A stretch of 21,169 bases of DNA from JAMCXS01 sp046705545 (GCA_046705545.1 JBJKQF010000009.1:1-21169); one strand, 5' to 3'; positions 13,283-21,169 are shown, counted from the stretch's first letter. A program made the numbers and translations. Notes: generated from the sequence alone by a model not told the origin.

Positions 13283-14791
13283 TTATGGATTCGACGGCGG
13301 ACCAGGGGCCAGGTCGATTGCAGGGGCTGAGATCGAGGAGCGCCCTTGAGGATCCTTGCGGGCATACTTCCAGCGCTCGCCACGAAGGCGCAGGAATTGC
13401 ACCGCCTCGTGGTAGAGGCGCTTGCGCTCGTTCGAATCCCACAAGGCCTTGCGCATGATGCGCCACGCCACCCGCGGACGGAAGTAGTATTCGTCGTAAA
13501 AGCGGTTGACGGATGCCATCATCTGCTCGAGCCCCAAGCCGGGGTACTCGAGATGGGGCAACTGGTGCCCCCCGTCATCGGACATCGGATGATCCACCAA
13601 GTAAGAGTCCCGGATCATCTGCCCGTACAATTCCGTTCCCGGATAAGCATGGGCAATGGAAACTTGGATAGTCTCCGTATCCAGCTCTTTGGCAAAATCA
13701 ATGGTGCGCTGGATGGTTTCCGGAGTTTCACCCGGCAGGCCAATAATGAAATCGCCGTGGATCGCAATGCCGACTTTCTTGCAATTCTTTGCAAAGGCGC
13801 GGGCCATTTCCACCGTCGCGCCCTTCTTGATGTTCTTCAGGATCTGCGGGTCGCCGGATTCGAATCCGACAATAAAAAGGCGCGCCCCGGCATCCGCCAT
13901 GGCCTTCAGGGTTTCGTAATCGCTATGGACCCGAGCGGTGCAGGACCACCGGAACCCCAGAGGCTTGAACCTCTTGCAGAGTTCAAGGACGCGGTCCTTA
14001 CGGATGTTGAACGTGTCGTCATCAAAAAAGAATTCCTTGGCCTGCGGGAAGAGTTTCAACGCCTGCTTGACCTCCGCCGCCACGTTGTCCGCCGAGCGCA
14101 CTCGCCAGGCATGGCCCGAAAGCGTCTGCGGCCAGAGGCAAAAAGTGCAAAGCGCCGGGCAACCGCGCGAGGAATAAAAGGAGACAAAAGGATTCAGAAG
14201 GAATGGAACGTTGTAATTCTCGATGGTCAGGTCGCGCTTATAGACCTCCGTGGCAAACGGCAAGCTATCCAGGTCCGCCGTCTCCAACTGCGGCCGCGGC
14301 GGATTGTTCACAACTTTCCCGTCCTTCCGGTAGCTGATTCCCAAAATCTCGCTTAGTGGTTTGCCCTGCGCAAATTCCACCACTGCAAAATCGAACTCTC
14401 CGCGGACCACAAAATCGATGTTCTCGCTCGCCATCAGGCTCTCAGTGGGCTTCACCTGCACCGGAGGCCCGACGAAGGCCACCTTCAAGTCCGGTTTCGC
14501 TTCCTTCATCATACTGGTCAAACGCAGGTCGTTCTGGAACCCTACCGAAGACGTAAAGATCACCACGAAATCGTAGTCGCAGGAGATCGCCACGGTCTGC
14601 TCCGGGGTAATCTTGTGGGGCGCGGCATCCAGCAGACGGCTCCCCGGCAACATCCCCGCCGGGTAGGCCAGCCACACCGGATACCAGTAAGACTCGATTT
14701 CGCGCGTTGCAGGCCAGCGCGAGCTCGCACCTCCGTCAAATCCTGTAAAGCTTGGCGGGTTCAGCAACAAGGTCTTTAAGACAGATGCCAT
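13283..14791 (-). CDS. hpnJ: HpnJ, hopanoid-associated B12-binding-type radical SAM protein
   Basis: This 502-aa protein matches HpnJ, which is required for converting the sugar of bacteriohopanetetrol glucosamine into the cyclitol ether head group. The start MASVLKTLLLNPPSFTGFDG and the block REIESYWYPVWLAYPAG (30-46) are diagnostic of the subfamily. The N-terminal half has the cobalamin-binding-like Rossmann layout, although no DxHxxG motif is seen. The radical SAM cluster is GCPALCTFC with Cys211, Cys215 and Cys218, followed by FFFDDDTFNI and GLPGETPETI. The ATG at 14791 has a strong AAGGAGAAGGAG site (14797-14808) upstream. It is the first gene of the five-gene minus-strand operon. In other bacteria HpnJ works after HpnI and HpnK; no hpnK lies in this window. 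The C-terminal tail is Pro/Ser rich. Confidence 0.93.
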   Translation of the reverse strand: MASVLKTLLLNPPSFTGFDGGASSRWPATREIESYWYPVWLAYPAGMLPGSRLLDAAPHKITPEQTVAISCDYDFVVIFTSSVGFQNDLRLTSMMKEAKPDLKVAFVGPPVQVKPTESLMASENIDFVVRGEFDFAVVEFAQGKPLSEILGISYRKDGKVVNNPPRPQLETADLDSLPFATEVYKRDLTIENYNVPFLLNPFVSFYSSRGCPALCTFCLWPQTLSGHAWRVRSADNVAAEVKQALKLFPQAKEFFFDDDTFNIRKDRVLELCKRFKPLGFRWSCTARVHSDYETLKAMADAGARLFIVGFESGDPQILKNIKKGATVEMARAFAKNCKKVGIAIHGDFIIGLPGETPETIQRTIDFAKELDTETIQVSIAHAYPGTELYGQMIRDSYLVDHPMSDDGGHQLPHLEYPGLGLEQMMASVNRFYDEYYFRPRVAWRIMRKALWDSNERKRLYHEAVQFLRLRGERWKYARKDPQGRSSISAPAIDLAPGPPSNP

Positions 14792-14796
14792 AGAAA

Positions 14797-14808
14797 CTCC
14801 TTCTCCTT
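14797..14808 (-). promoter_or_regulatory. Strong ribosome binding site of hpnJ
   Basis: On the minus strand AAGGAGAAGGAG ends 5 bases before the hpnJ ATG. It contains two overlapping Shine-Dalgarno sequences and is the strongest such site in the right half of the window. Confidence 0.8.
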
Positions 14809-14854
14809 TTGACCTTCACTCCGTAGTGATCTCAACTTCGACCGCATTCGGCCT

Positions 14855-14884
14855 ATTGTACACGAAAGGCATGACTTCGCCCAA
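14855..14884 (-). promoter_or_regulatory. Possible promoter of the hpnJ operon
   Basis: On the minus strand TACAAT (14855-14860) fits a -10 element, and TTGGGC (14879-14884, 3 of 6 matches) lies 18 bases upstream as a weak -35. Transcription would start near 14848, giving a leader of about 57 bases before hpnJ. Confidence 0.4.
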
Positions 14885-15230
14885 CCAGGGTTTGCCATGC
14901 CCCGCAAGTCAATCTAATAGCAGTTACCCTAACGCCTACTCTTGAGATGCAACGGTCGCCCAAAAGACAACAGTCGCCAGCCCAGACTCTTTACAAGGAT
15001 ATGATGCATCCTCGTGCATGTAAATAGCATATGTCCCTTAAAGAATTTGGCGAGGAGGGAAAATTGATCCTGTGCAAAGGCCAAGACAGCGCGCGAAGGG
15101 GGCTCTCGAGTAACGGGAATGAAGGGATCTGGATTGAATACTGCACGATTACTGTCTTGCTCTTCTGCTCAAAAAGAGGTGCAAGCTTTCAGGCCTTTCG
15201 CAATTCCCTACTCATCAGGCCTTCATGGCA

Positions 15231-16232
15231 CTAATTCGACTCAAGACGGTGCAAACGGTCTTGCGCGGTTTGATTGTCGGGACTCAGGTGCAGGGCCGCC
15301 TTGTACTGCTGGATCGCGTCCTGCGTCTTCCCCCAACGCTCGTAGAGGCGTCCGAGCCAGTCATGGGCGGCCGCATGGGGCGGGAAATCGTCTCGCCACG
15401 GGGCCTCCACCAGATATTCCTTAAGGTCCTGCTCAGCTTCAGCCAACTGGCGACCATCCAGGATCCTGGCAACGCCCCGATAGTACGCTAAACGCGGATC
15501 GTTGGGCTCAACTAAGGCCGCTGCGTGCACCGCGGCCTCGACTTGCTGAGCGTTCCCGCTGGATTCATAGAAGTCGGCGACCCGAAAATAAGCTTCCACA
15601 TGCTGCGGACGCAGCTTGAGGACCTCCTGGTAGGCCTCAGCGGCGCGTTGGAGTTGGTCTGTTTCCCGCCAGTAATCTGCTCGTGCCAGGTACCCGCGAA
15701 GTTGATCTCGGGAGGCAATGGCCTCCGCTTGCGCCCAGGCTTTGTCCCTGCTGCCGCCCAGAAACCAGGGAGCTTCCAGGTAATACTCCATTAAGTCACG
15801 CCGGGCCAGGAGGTTATTAGGATCCAAGCTTACAGCTTTCTCAAATTCCACGCGCGACCTGCGGGCAAACAAGAGGCTCCGAGCCTTCTGTGCCTTCAAG
15901 CCGTATGCCCGCCCCAGCATTCTGTGGCATTCAGAGCAATCCGGGGACATTTTGACGGCTTTTTCCGCATAGTTAACCGCCTGGTCATAGTCACCGAGCT
16001 CCCAAGAGCAACGGACCAATGTTAGCGCCGCCCGGAAGTCCCTAGGATTGCTGTCCAGTATTTTCTGCAACTTTCCGGAAGCCTCTTGGTACTTTCCAGC
16101 ATCTAACTCTTTGTTAATCTCGCGATTGGAAAAACTGGAGTCAGTTTCTGCAGGCTGTGCCGCCCAGAGCGAACTGGCAAGAACAACCATGCAAAACAGT
16201 CCTGTAAAGAGCTTGGTTCTTTGAAATGTCAT
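15231..16232 (-). CDS. Exported tetratricopeptide-repeat protein
   Basis: This 333-aa protein starts with a signal peptide (basic MTFQRTK, hydrophobic core, likely cleavage after SLWAA near residue 25). It is then filled with TPR-type helix pairs, recognisable by blocks such as ALTLVRCSWELGDYDQAVNYAEKAVKMSP, AAEAYQEVLKLRP, and LGRLYERWGKTQDAIQQYKAALHLSP near the C-terminus. About six or seven repeats can be discerned. Such proteins are scaffolds for protein contacts, here probably in the periplasm. It sits on the minus strand between the two hopanoid operons, 439 bases from hpnJ and divergent from ispH, so a role in hopanoid trafficking or assembly is possible but unsupported beyond position. 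The ATG at 16232 gives the signal peptide and is the natural start, although its ribosome binding site is weak. Confidence 0.85.
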   Translation of the reverse strand: MTFQRTKLFTGLFCMVVLASSLWAAQPAETDSSFSNREINKELDAGKYQEASGKLQKILDSNPRDFRAALTLVRCSWELGDYDQAVNYAEKAVKMSPDCSECHRMLGRAYGLKAQKARSLLFARRSRVEFEKAVSLDPNNLLARRDLMEYYLEAPWFLGGSRDKAWAQAEAIASRDQLRGYLARADYWRETDQLQRAAEAYQEVLKLRPQHVEAYFRVADFYESSGNAQQVEAAVHAAALVEPNDPRLAYYRGVARILDGRQLAEAEQDLKEYLVEAPWRDDFPPHAAAHDWLGRLYERWGKTQDAIQQYKAALHLSPDNQTAQDRLHRLESN

Positions 16233-16557
16233 AATCGGATGTCTAATTAGAAGGGCCTAGGTCGAAACTTGGGGAAAGCCTCCGTAGTGGGGGAAATGCA
16301 CAACATTGCCATTCTAGCAAAAATCTTCTGCATCGCGTAGGAACCTTAGTTCTATAGACAACACTCACGACCCTTTATGATGCTGCACACTCCCAATTGG
16401 GTGCAAATACACCGCCAGACAACGTTCGGAGCCCTGTCGTGAGGAAAAACAAGGCGAACCAATGGGAGCCTGGAGCCCCCTGTTATCTTGACGCTGGGCC
16501 AAGTCCGTGCGAGGATTAACCCGTAGGGCTGTGACCGGAAAGGATGATGACAAAATA
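16233..16557. other. Divergent intergenic region between TPR gene and ispH, 325 bp
   Basis: No gene is supported here. It must hold promoters for both directions. TTGACG at 16488-16493 is a good -35 match for the ispH side, but the -10 17 bases downstream (GAGGAT) is weak. A 10-base palindrome CCCAATTGGG at 16392-16401 could be an operator; this is speculative. Confidence 0.45.
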
Positions 16558-17526
16558 ATGAATATGAATGCTCCGGCTGACAACCTGAGTAGTACAGAGC
16601 CCGGTACCTTGCTGCTGATGCGGCCTCGGGGATTTTGCGCCGGAGTCATTCGCGCCATTGATGTCGTGCGAATGGTGCTGGCCAATCTCGGCCCGCCCGT
16701 TTACGTCCGCAAGGAGATTGTCCACAATCGCTACGTGGTTGACGAATTGGCCAGCCAGGGAGCGGTTTTCGTGGAAACACTCGAGGAGGTTCCCACCGGG
16801 GCTGTGGTGATTTTCAGTGCTCATGGAATCTCCCCGCAAGTCCGAGCGGAGGCCCGCGATCGCAATCTGCGGGTTATCGACGCCACCTGTCCTCTGGTCA
16901 CAAAAGTTCATCTTGAAGTTATTCGCTATGCGCGGAAGAATTACACCATTATTCTGGTGGGACACCGGCATCATGATGAGGTCATTGGAACCCTCGGTGA
17001 AGCCCCGGAGTCGATCCGGCTCATTTCTACGGTAGAAGATGTGGCAACCTTGGAGGTCCCCGATCCCAGCCGCTTGGTTTATTTAACGCAAACCACGCTG
17101 AGTCTCGACGACACAGAGGAAATTGTAAGTTGCCTGAAGGAACGCTTCCCTGCCATCGTCGGGCCTCCGGGACAAGACATTTGCTACGCCACCCAGAACC
17201 GCCAGATGGCCGTCAAAGCCGTGGCACCACAGGCAGACGGGATTCTGGTGGTGGGCGCCCAGAACAGCTCCAACTCAAACCGACTGGTGGAGGTCGCAAA
17301 GCGGGGTGGAACCGCCGCTTATCTAATTGGAAATGCAGGCGATATCCAGCCGGAATGGATCAAGGGATGCCGGCGCGTCGGGATTACCGCGGGAGCGTCC
17401 ACTCCGGAAGTGCTGGTGTCACAGGTCGTTGAGCGGCTGAAGGAATGGGGCTTTACGCACGTCGAGGAAGTTGAGTGGGTGGAAGAGGACGTGCGCTTTG
17501 CATTGCCCGCGGAGTTACATGCTTAA
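16558..17526 (+). CDS. ispH: IspH, 4-hydroxy-3-methylbut-2-enyl diphosphate reductase
   Basis: IspH is the last enzyme of the MEP pathway and reduces HMBPP to isopentenyl and dimethylallyl diphosphate with a [4Fe-4S] cluster. The 322-aa product has all the cluster cysteines: Cys27 (PRGFCAGV), Cys111 (DATCPLV) and Cys209 (DICYATQN). The substrate-binding residues are also visible by alignment with the E. coli enzyme: His56, His89 (SAHGIS), His139 and Glu141 (GHRHHDEV). The ATG at 16558 keeps about 15 extra residues before the conserved start; GTG at 16507 would add a further 17. The stop is 31 bases before the chosen shc start, so the two are co-transcribed. Placement of isoprenoid supply with squalene cyclisation is a sensible metabolic coupling. 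Confidence 0.96.
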   Translation: MNMNAPADNLSSTEPGTLLLMRPRGFCAGVIRAIDVVRMVLANLGPPVYVRKEIVHNRYVVDELASQGAVFVETLEEVPTGAVVIFSAHGISPQVRAEARDRNLRVIDATCPLVTKVHLEVIRYARKNYTIILVGHRHHDEVIGTLGEAPESIRLISTVEDVATLEVPDPSRLVYLTQTTLSLDDTEEIVSCLKERFPAIVGPPGQDICYATQNRQMAVKAVAPQADGILVVGAQNSSNSNRLVEVAKRGGTAAYLIGNAGDIQPEWIKGCRRVGITAGASTPEVLVSQVVERLKEWGFTHVEEVEWVEEDVRFALPAELHA

Positions 17527-17557
17527 CAGCGGTGCACGAGGATCGTTCGAGGGACCC

Positions 17558-19597
17558 ATGACACAGGAAGCAGAGCTGGAATTAGAACCACCACAACGGG
17601 AACGCGCTGAGAGCCTAGTTGATTTAAATCTCGACCAGCGCCTTCAGGAGGCGATTGCTCGGGCCACCGAGCATCTGCTCTCCCTGCAATCCCCTGCGGG
17701 GTATTGGGCTGGGGAATTACAGGGTGATACGACCCTAGAATCCGATTACGTCTTCTTCCTACATGTCCTTGGCCAGTTTGATTCTGTGCGCGTTGCAAAG
17801 CTCGCCAACTACATCCGCAGCAAGCAACTTGCGGACGGAGGCTGGAGCGTCTACGAGGGCGGACCGTCAGAACTGAACGCCACGGTCAAGGCCTACGTTG
17901 CGCTCAAGATGGCGGGAGATCCCCCGGATGCCTCGCACATGGAGCGCGCACGCCGCCGGGTCCAGGAACTCGGGGGCCTCGAATCCACCAATTCCTATAC
18001 GCGTTTTTACTTGGCCCTGGGCGGCGCGCTCGAGTGGAAGTACGTTCCGGCCATTCCGCCGGAGCTGATGCTTCTTCCCCAATGGTTCTATTTAAGCCTC
18101 TATTCGGTTTCTTCCTGGACGCGCGGCATCGTGGTGCCTTTGACCATTCTCTATGCGCTGAAGCCCCGCTGGCCGTTGCCGGCAAGTGCTGGCATCGAGG
18201 AACTTTTCCGGGACCCGTCCCACCATATTCCGGCCTTCGACTGGGACCGCCGTCTCCTTACCTGGCGCAATCTCTTTCTGGCTCTAGACCGGATATTCAA
18301 GCTGCATGAAGCGCTTCCCTGGAAACCCTTCCGCAAGGCCGCGCTCTCCAGAGCCCGAAAATGGCTCTTTGAACACCTCGAACGGACCGAGGGTTTGGGC
18401 GCAATTTACCCGGCCATGCTCAACTCGGTTCTGGCGCTGCTGGCCTTGGGCCTTCCTGCCGATGATCCCCTGACCGTGCGGCAGATCAACCATCTGCGAT
18501 TTTTTGAGATTGAAGACGACGATGCCATCCGGGTTCAACCGTGCGTTTCCCCCGTGTGGGACACCGCGATTGTGATGAACAGCCTTCAGGAAGCCGGAGT
18601 CCCGCGGAATCACCCGGCGCTCATCAGGGCAGCGCACTGGCTTCTGGACCGCCAGATCATGGGTTCCGGCGATTGGCAGGTCAAGAACCCCGATGGTGAG
18701 CCGGGCGGATGGGCCTTTGAATTCCGGAACGATTTCTATCCGGACGTGGATGACACCGGCTTCGTGCTGATGGCCCTCCAGAATGTGGACTATCCCAACC
18801 ATTCCCGCATGGAGCAAGCCCTCCGCCGTGGCGTGCGCTGGCTGCTCAGCATGCAAAATCGCGACGGTGGCTGGGGCGCCTTCGACCGCGACAACGACCA
18901 CATTATTTTGACGCGCGTGCCCTTTGCCGACCACAACGCCATGATTGATCCTTCCACCGAGGACGTAACCTCGCGAGTTTTGGAATGCTTGGGACATTTC
19001 GGCTGGCAGGCCTCGCATCCCACGGTTCAGCACGCTTTGAGTTTTCTCCGCAAGACGCAAACTCCTGAGGGGGCATGGTACGGCCGCTGGGGCGTCAATT
19101 ATGTTTACGGAACAAGCGGCGTCCTGCGCATGCTGGAAGCCCTGGACCTGCAATCATCCCTGGAAGCCCAGCGCGGCGCCGCATGGCTGCGCAGCGTCCA
19201 GAACCCCGATGGCGGTTTTGGCGAGCGTTGCGACTCCTATGACGATCCTTCCCTGAAAGGCAAAGGCCCCAGCACGCCGTCTCAAACGGCCTGGGGGCTG
19301 ATTGGTTTGCTGGCCAGTGGCGGCCTGGAGGATCCTTCCGCAGCCCGAGCCGTGCGGCACCTGCTGACGGAGCAGAAAGAAGACGGCTCCTGGGACGAAA
19401 CGCTCTTTACGGGAACCGGCTTTCCACGCGTCTTTTATCTTCGTTACCACTTATACCGGGACACGTTTCCGCTTTATGCGCTCGCGCGCTATCGCAACCT
19501 GCGTAGGGGGCAAGCGCTAGGCGAGCTGGTTCGTTTTTCACCGGATGAATTCCCATCTCAAAATGGGGATCGTAAAAGGAACGGGAGGATTAGATGA
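17558..19597 (+). CDS. shc: Squalene-hopene cyclase
   Basis: SHC cyclises squalene to hopene/hopanol at the inner membrane in one step. The 679-aa product has the alpha-alpha barrel layout with QW-type repeats, for example around QSPAGYW (44-50), QNRDGGWGAF (433-442), QTPEGAWYG (501-509), QNPDGGFGE (548-556) and QKEDGSW (606-612). The catalytic acid motif DXDD is DVDD at 396-399, within NDFYPDVDDTGF. The length is typical for bacterial SHC. The start at 17558 is preferred because GAGGGA lies 3 bases upstream; an alternative ATG at 17519 overlaps the ispH stop and would add 13 residues. The 3' end overlaps hpnH by 4 bases (ATGA), so translation is coupled. The C-terminal tail (EFPSQNGDRKRNGRIR) is short and charged. 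Confidence 0.97.
   Translation: MTQEAELELEPPQRERAESLVDLNLDQRLQEAIARATEHLLSLQSPAGYWAGELQGDTTLESDYVFFLHVLGQFDSVRVAKLANYIRSKQLADGGWSVYEGGPSELNATVKAYVALKMAGDPPDASHMERARRRVQELGGLESTNSYTRFYLALGGALEWKYVPAIPPELMLLPQWFYLSLYSVSSWTRGIVVPLTILYALKPRWPLPASAGIEELFRDPSHHIPAFDWDRRLLTWRNLFLALDRIFKLHEALPWKPFRKAALSRARKWLFEHLERTEGLGAIYPAMLNSVLALLALGLPADDPLTVRQINHLRFFEIEDDDAIRVQPCVSPVWDTAIVMNSLQEAGVPRNHPALIRAAHWLLDRQIMGSGDWQVKNPDGEPGGWAFEFRNDFYPDVDDTGFVLMALQNVDYPNHSRMEQALRRGVRWLLSMQNRDGGWGAFDRDNDHIILTRVPFADHNAMIDPSTEDVTSRVLECLGHFGWQASHPTVQHALSFLRKTQTPEGAWYGRWGVNYVYGTSGVLRMLEALDLQSSLEAQRGAAWLRSVQNPDGGFGERCDSYDDPSLKGKGPSTPSQTAWGLIGLLASGGLEDPSAARAVRHLLTEQKEDGSWDETLFTGTGFPRVFYLRYHLYRDTFPLYALARYRNLRRGQALGELVRFSPDEFPSQNGDRKRNGRIR
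19583..19588 (+). promoter_or_regulatory. Ribosome binding site of hpnH inside shc
   Basis: GGGAGG ends 5 bases before the hpnH ATG and lies within the shc coding sequence. It supports the ATGA overlap as the true hpnH start. Confidence 0.75.
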
Positions 19598-20676
19598 GAT
19601 TTCCGCTCAGCCTCACAACCAGCCTGAGCTCTTATATTGTTGGCAAACGCCTTCATCGAACTGAGAAGTTTCCCTTGGTGATGATGCTGGAGCCCTTGCA
19701 CGCCTGCAACCTGACTTGCACGGGGTGTGGGCGAATCCGGGAATATAAGGACACGATTCGCGACAAGCTGACGGTGGAGCAGTGCTTGAACGCTGTCGAT
19801 GAGTGCGGCGCGCCGATTGTCTCCATCTGCGGTGGCGAGCCCATGATCTACCACGGCCTTCCGCGCTTGGTGCAGGAGCTCTTGGACCGGAAGAAGCACA
19901 TTTACTTGTGCACCAACGGTATGTTTCTCCAGAAGAAGCTGCACGAATACAAGCCAACCTCCCGCATGTTCTTCAACGTGCACTTCGATGGCATGGAAGA
20001 AACTCATGACCTCTGCGTGGAGCGGAAAGGTGTGTTTCGGGAAGCCGTCGAGGGAGTGAAGGCAGCCAAGGCGGCCGGCTTCCAGGTTTGCACCAACACC
20101 ACAATCTACAAGCAGACGAATCTCAAGGAGATTGCCGAGCTGTTCGAGTTCATGCGCGACCTGGGCGTTGACGGCCACATGCTTTCACCGGCGTATTCCT
20201 ATCTGGCTGTCCAGGCTAAGGAAATCTTTATGTCGCGGCAGGAGATTGAGGCGAAATTCCGTGAGGCGACTGACCTGCTTCAACAGTACAGCCTAATGAC
20301 ATCTCCGATCTATCTGGACTTCCTGCGCGGCGAGCGCGATCTGATGTGCACCGCATGGGGAAATCCCACCTATAACCCGCGCGGATGGAAGGGACCGTGC
20401 TACCTGATGACGGACAAACACCACGCGACCTTCAAGGAGTTTATCGAAAACACACCGTGGGAAAAATATGGCCGCGGGCGTGATCCGCGCTGTGAGGACT
20501 GCATGGTCCATGTTGGATATGAGCCCTCGGCGGTGCTGGGTTCCAATCGTACGCTACCGGACACGTGGCGGCTTCTCAAGTGGCAGCTCGGCGGAGGAAG
20601 AAAACCCAAGAATGGCCATAACGGCCGGAACGGGAACGGGAACGGCAACCACAACGGGAACGGACACGCAAAGTGA
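19594..20676 (+). CDS. hpnH: HpnH, adenosylhopene-forming radical SAM enzyme
   Basis: HpnH attaches an adenosyl group to hopene, the first step towards C35 bacteriohopanepolyols. The 360-aa product has the radical SAM motif HACNLTCTGC with Cys38, Cys42 and Cys45, followed by SICGGEPMIYHGL (75-87, glycine-rich SAM-binding part) and the MFFNVHFDGMEE block (125-136). The C-terminal domain has further conserved cysteines in CEDCMVHVGYEPSA, an HpnH-type tail. After this the protein ends with an Asn/Gly/His-rich low-complexity stretch of about 20 residues (NGHNGRNGNGNGNHNGNGH), which is not part of the conserved domain. Its ATG overlaps the shc stop by 4 bases, with a good ribosome binding site. 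Its stop overlaps the hpnA GTG start, also by 4 bases. Confidence 0.95.
   Translation: MRFPLSLTTSLSSYIVGKRLHRTEKFPLVMMLEPLHACNLTCTGCGRIREYKDTIRDKLTVEQCLNAVDECGAPIVSICGGEPMIYHGLPRLVQELLDRKKHIYLCTNGMFLQKKLHEYKPTSRMFFNVHFDGMEETHDLCVERKGVFREAVEGVKAAKAAGFQVCTNTTIYKQTNLKEIAELFEFMRDLGVDGHMLSPAYSYLAVQAKEIFMSRQEIEAKFREATDLLQQYSLMTSPIYLDFLRGERDLMCTAWGNPTYNPRGWKGPCYLMTDKHHATFKEFIENTPWEKYGRGRDPRCEDCMVHVGYEPSAVLGSNRTLPDTWRLLKWQLGGGRKPKNGHNGRNGNGNGNHNGNGHAK
20629..20664 (+). repeat. AACGGG-type tandem repeat encoding the HpnH Asn/Gly tail
   Basis: A short run of six-base units close to AACGGG/AACGGC, interrupted by CACAAC, encodes alternating Asn-Gly at the C-terminus of HpnH. Units are imperfect. It is a low-complexity microsatellite-like stretch that could vary in length among strains. 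Confidence 0.6.
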
Positions 20677-21169
20677 AATGTCTTGTCACCGGGGCAAACG
20701 GATTTGTGGGCAGCCACCTGACCCGCGCTCTGCTTGAACGCGGGCATGAAGTGCGAATTCTGGTGCGCCCGCAAAGCGACCTGCGTACTGTTCAAGGCCT
20801 GCCAGCTGAAGTTGTTTACGGAGATTTGCGCGATCCCGCATCTCTCGAGGCAGCGCTACGCGGGATCGGCCGTGTCTTTCATGCCGCAGCCGATTACCGT
20901 CTCTGGGCTTCTAACCCTGAAGAAATCTACGACTCGAACCTTGGCGGAACGCGGAACATCCTCCACGCTGCGCGTAACGAAGGTGTGGAGCGCTTCGTCT
21001 ACACCAGCAGCGTCGCCACTCTTGCCGTGGAGCGCCCCGGACGGCTCCCCAACGAGCAAACCAACGCGCAGCTCGAAGAGATGATCGGGCATTACAAGCG
21101 CTCTAAATTTTTGGCGGAGCACGAAGCTATCCGCGCGGCCCGTGAAGGCCTTCCGGTGGTCATCGTCAA
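20673..21169 (+). CDS. hpnA: HpnA, hopanoid-associated sugar epimerase/dehydratase (3' end outside window)
   Basis: This is an NAD(P)-dependent extended short-chain dehydrogenase of the HpnA type, found next to hpnH in hopanoid clusters; its exact substrate in hopanoid synthesis is not settled. The N-terminus MKCLVTGANGFVGSHL has the TGxxGxxG nucleotide-binding motif (Gly7, Gly10, Gly13). ADYRLWASNPEEIYDSN (73-89) is typical of the subfamily, TSSVA (111-115) carries the catalytic serine, and YKRSK gives the Tyr141 and Lys145 pair. The start is GTG at 20673, overlapping the hpnH TGA in a GTGA arrangement. The frame stays open to the window end after 165 residues, so roughly half of the protein is present. 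Confidence 0.92.
   Translation, partial: MKCLVTGANGFVGSHLTRALLERGHEVRILVRPQSDLRTVQGLPAEVVYGDLRDPASLEAALRGIGRVFHAAADYRLWASNPEEIYDSNLGGTRNILHAARNEGVERFVYTSSVATLAVERPGRLPNEQTNAQLEEMIGHYKRSKFLAEHEAIRAAREGLPVVIV

Larger units (their letters stand above)
14792..15230. other. Intergenic region, 439 bp, upstream of hpnJ
   Basis: No supported gene is present between hpnJ and the TPR gene, both on the minus strand. It holds the hpnJ ribosome binding site and possible promoter. Plus-strand frames here lack ribosome binding sites. There is no clear terminator for the TPR gene. Confidence 0.6.

Noticed and set aside
13346..14356. 336-aa open frame on the plus strand
   Set aside because: It is antisense to hpnJ, has no ribosome binding site, and its composition is that of a reverse-complement shadow.
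15191..15222. AGGCCT repeated twice, a possible hairpin terminator for the TPR gene
   Set aside because: Only a 6-base stem that does not extend, with a loop of about 20 bases and no adjacent T-run.
15031..15491. Plus-strand open frames upstream of and over the end of the TPR gene
   Set aside because: No ribosome binding sites, no recognisable domains; the longer ones are antisense to the TPR coding sequence.
18284..19153. 289-aa open frame on the minus strand
   Set aside because: It lies antisense within shc, whose motifs are unambiguous on the plus strand.
20629..20664. Repeated AACGGG units as a possible CRISPR or integration array
   Set aside because: Units are 6 bases long, lack spacers, lie in frame at the end of hpnH and encode a low-complexity tail.

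Overview
The window most likely comes from an Acidobacteriota genome or metagenome bin. This is an inference from three things: a TonB-dependent receptor with an N-terminal carboxypeptidase-regulatory-like domain, a type expanded in that phylum; a full hopanoid locus; and several small proteins of acidobacterial flavour. The DNA is moderately GC-rich. No rRNA, tRNA, insertion sequence or CRISPR array was seen. Both ends cut through genes: proline dehydrogenase on the left and hpnA on the right.

Left part (1-3451, plus strand): the 3' end of a proline dehydrogenase gene, pdxT (glutaminase subunit of PLP synthase), a low-molecular-weight phosphatase/arsenate-reductase-fold protein without the usual resolving cysteines, a conserved hypothetical protein with a strong ribosome binding site, and an AmrS-type radical SAM gene behind a good sigma70-like promoter.

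Middle part (3524-10020): three small minus-strand genes (a CPBP-like membrane protein with an altered motif 1, a 116-aa unknown, and a 54-aa single-helix membrane protein with a perfect CRP-type palindrome upstream). After a roughly 470-bp gene-poor stretch come an 881-aa TonB-dependent receptor and an ArnT-like GT39 glycosyltransferase on the plus strand.

Right part (10030-21169) is the hopanoid region. A minus-strand operon runs hpnJ, SMR-like protein A, SMR-like protein B, HpnI-type glycosyltransferase 1, HpnI-type glycosyltransferase 2. A plus-strand operon runs ispH, shc, hpnH, hpnA with 4-bp stop/start overlaps at two junctions. A minus-strand exported TPR protein sits between them. 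The plus operon would supply isoprenoid precursor (IspH), cyclise squalene to hopene (SHC), add the adenosyl side chain (HpnH) and contribute a sugar epimerase/dehydrogenase-type enzyme (HpnA). The minus operon would add and remodel the polar head group (HpnI-type sugar transfer, HpnJ radical chemistry).

The most interesting part is the minus operon. A pair of four-helix SMR half-transporters, resembling ArnE/ArnF in size and pairing, is translationally coupled and placed between hpnJ and two diverged HpnI-type glycosyltransferases. No hpnK deacetylase gene is visible in the window. This suggests, without proving it, a hopanoid glycoside assembly-and-flipping module.
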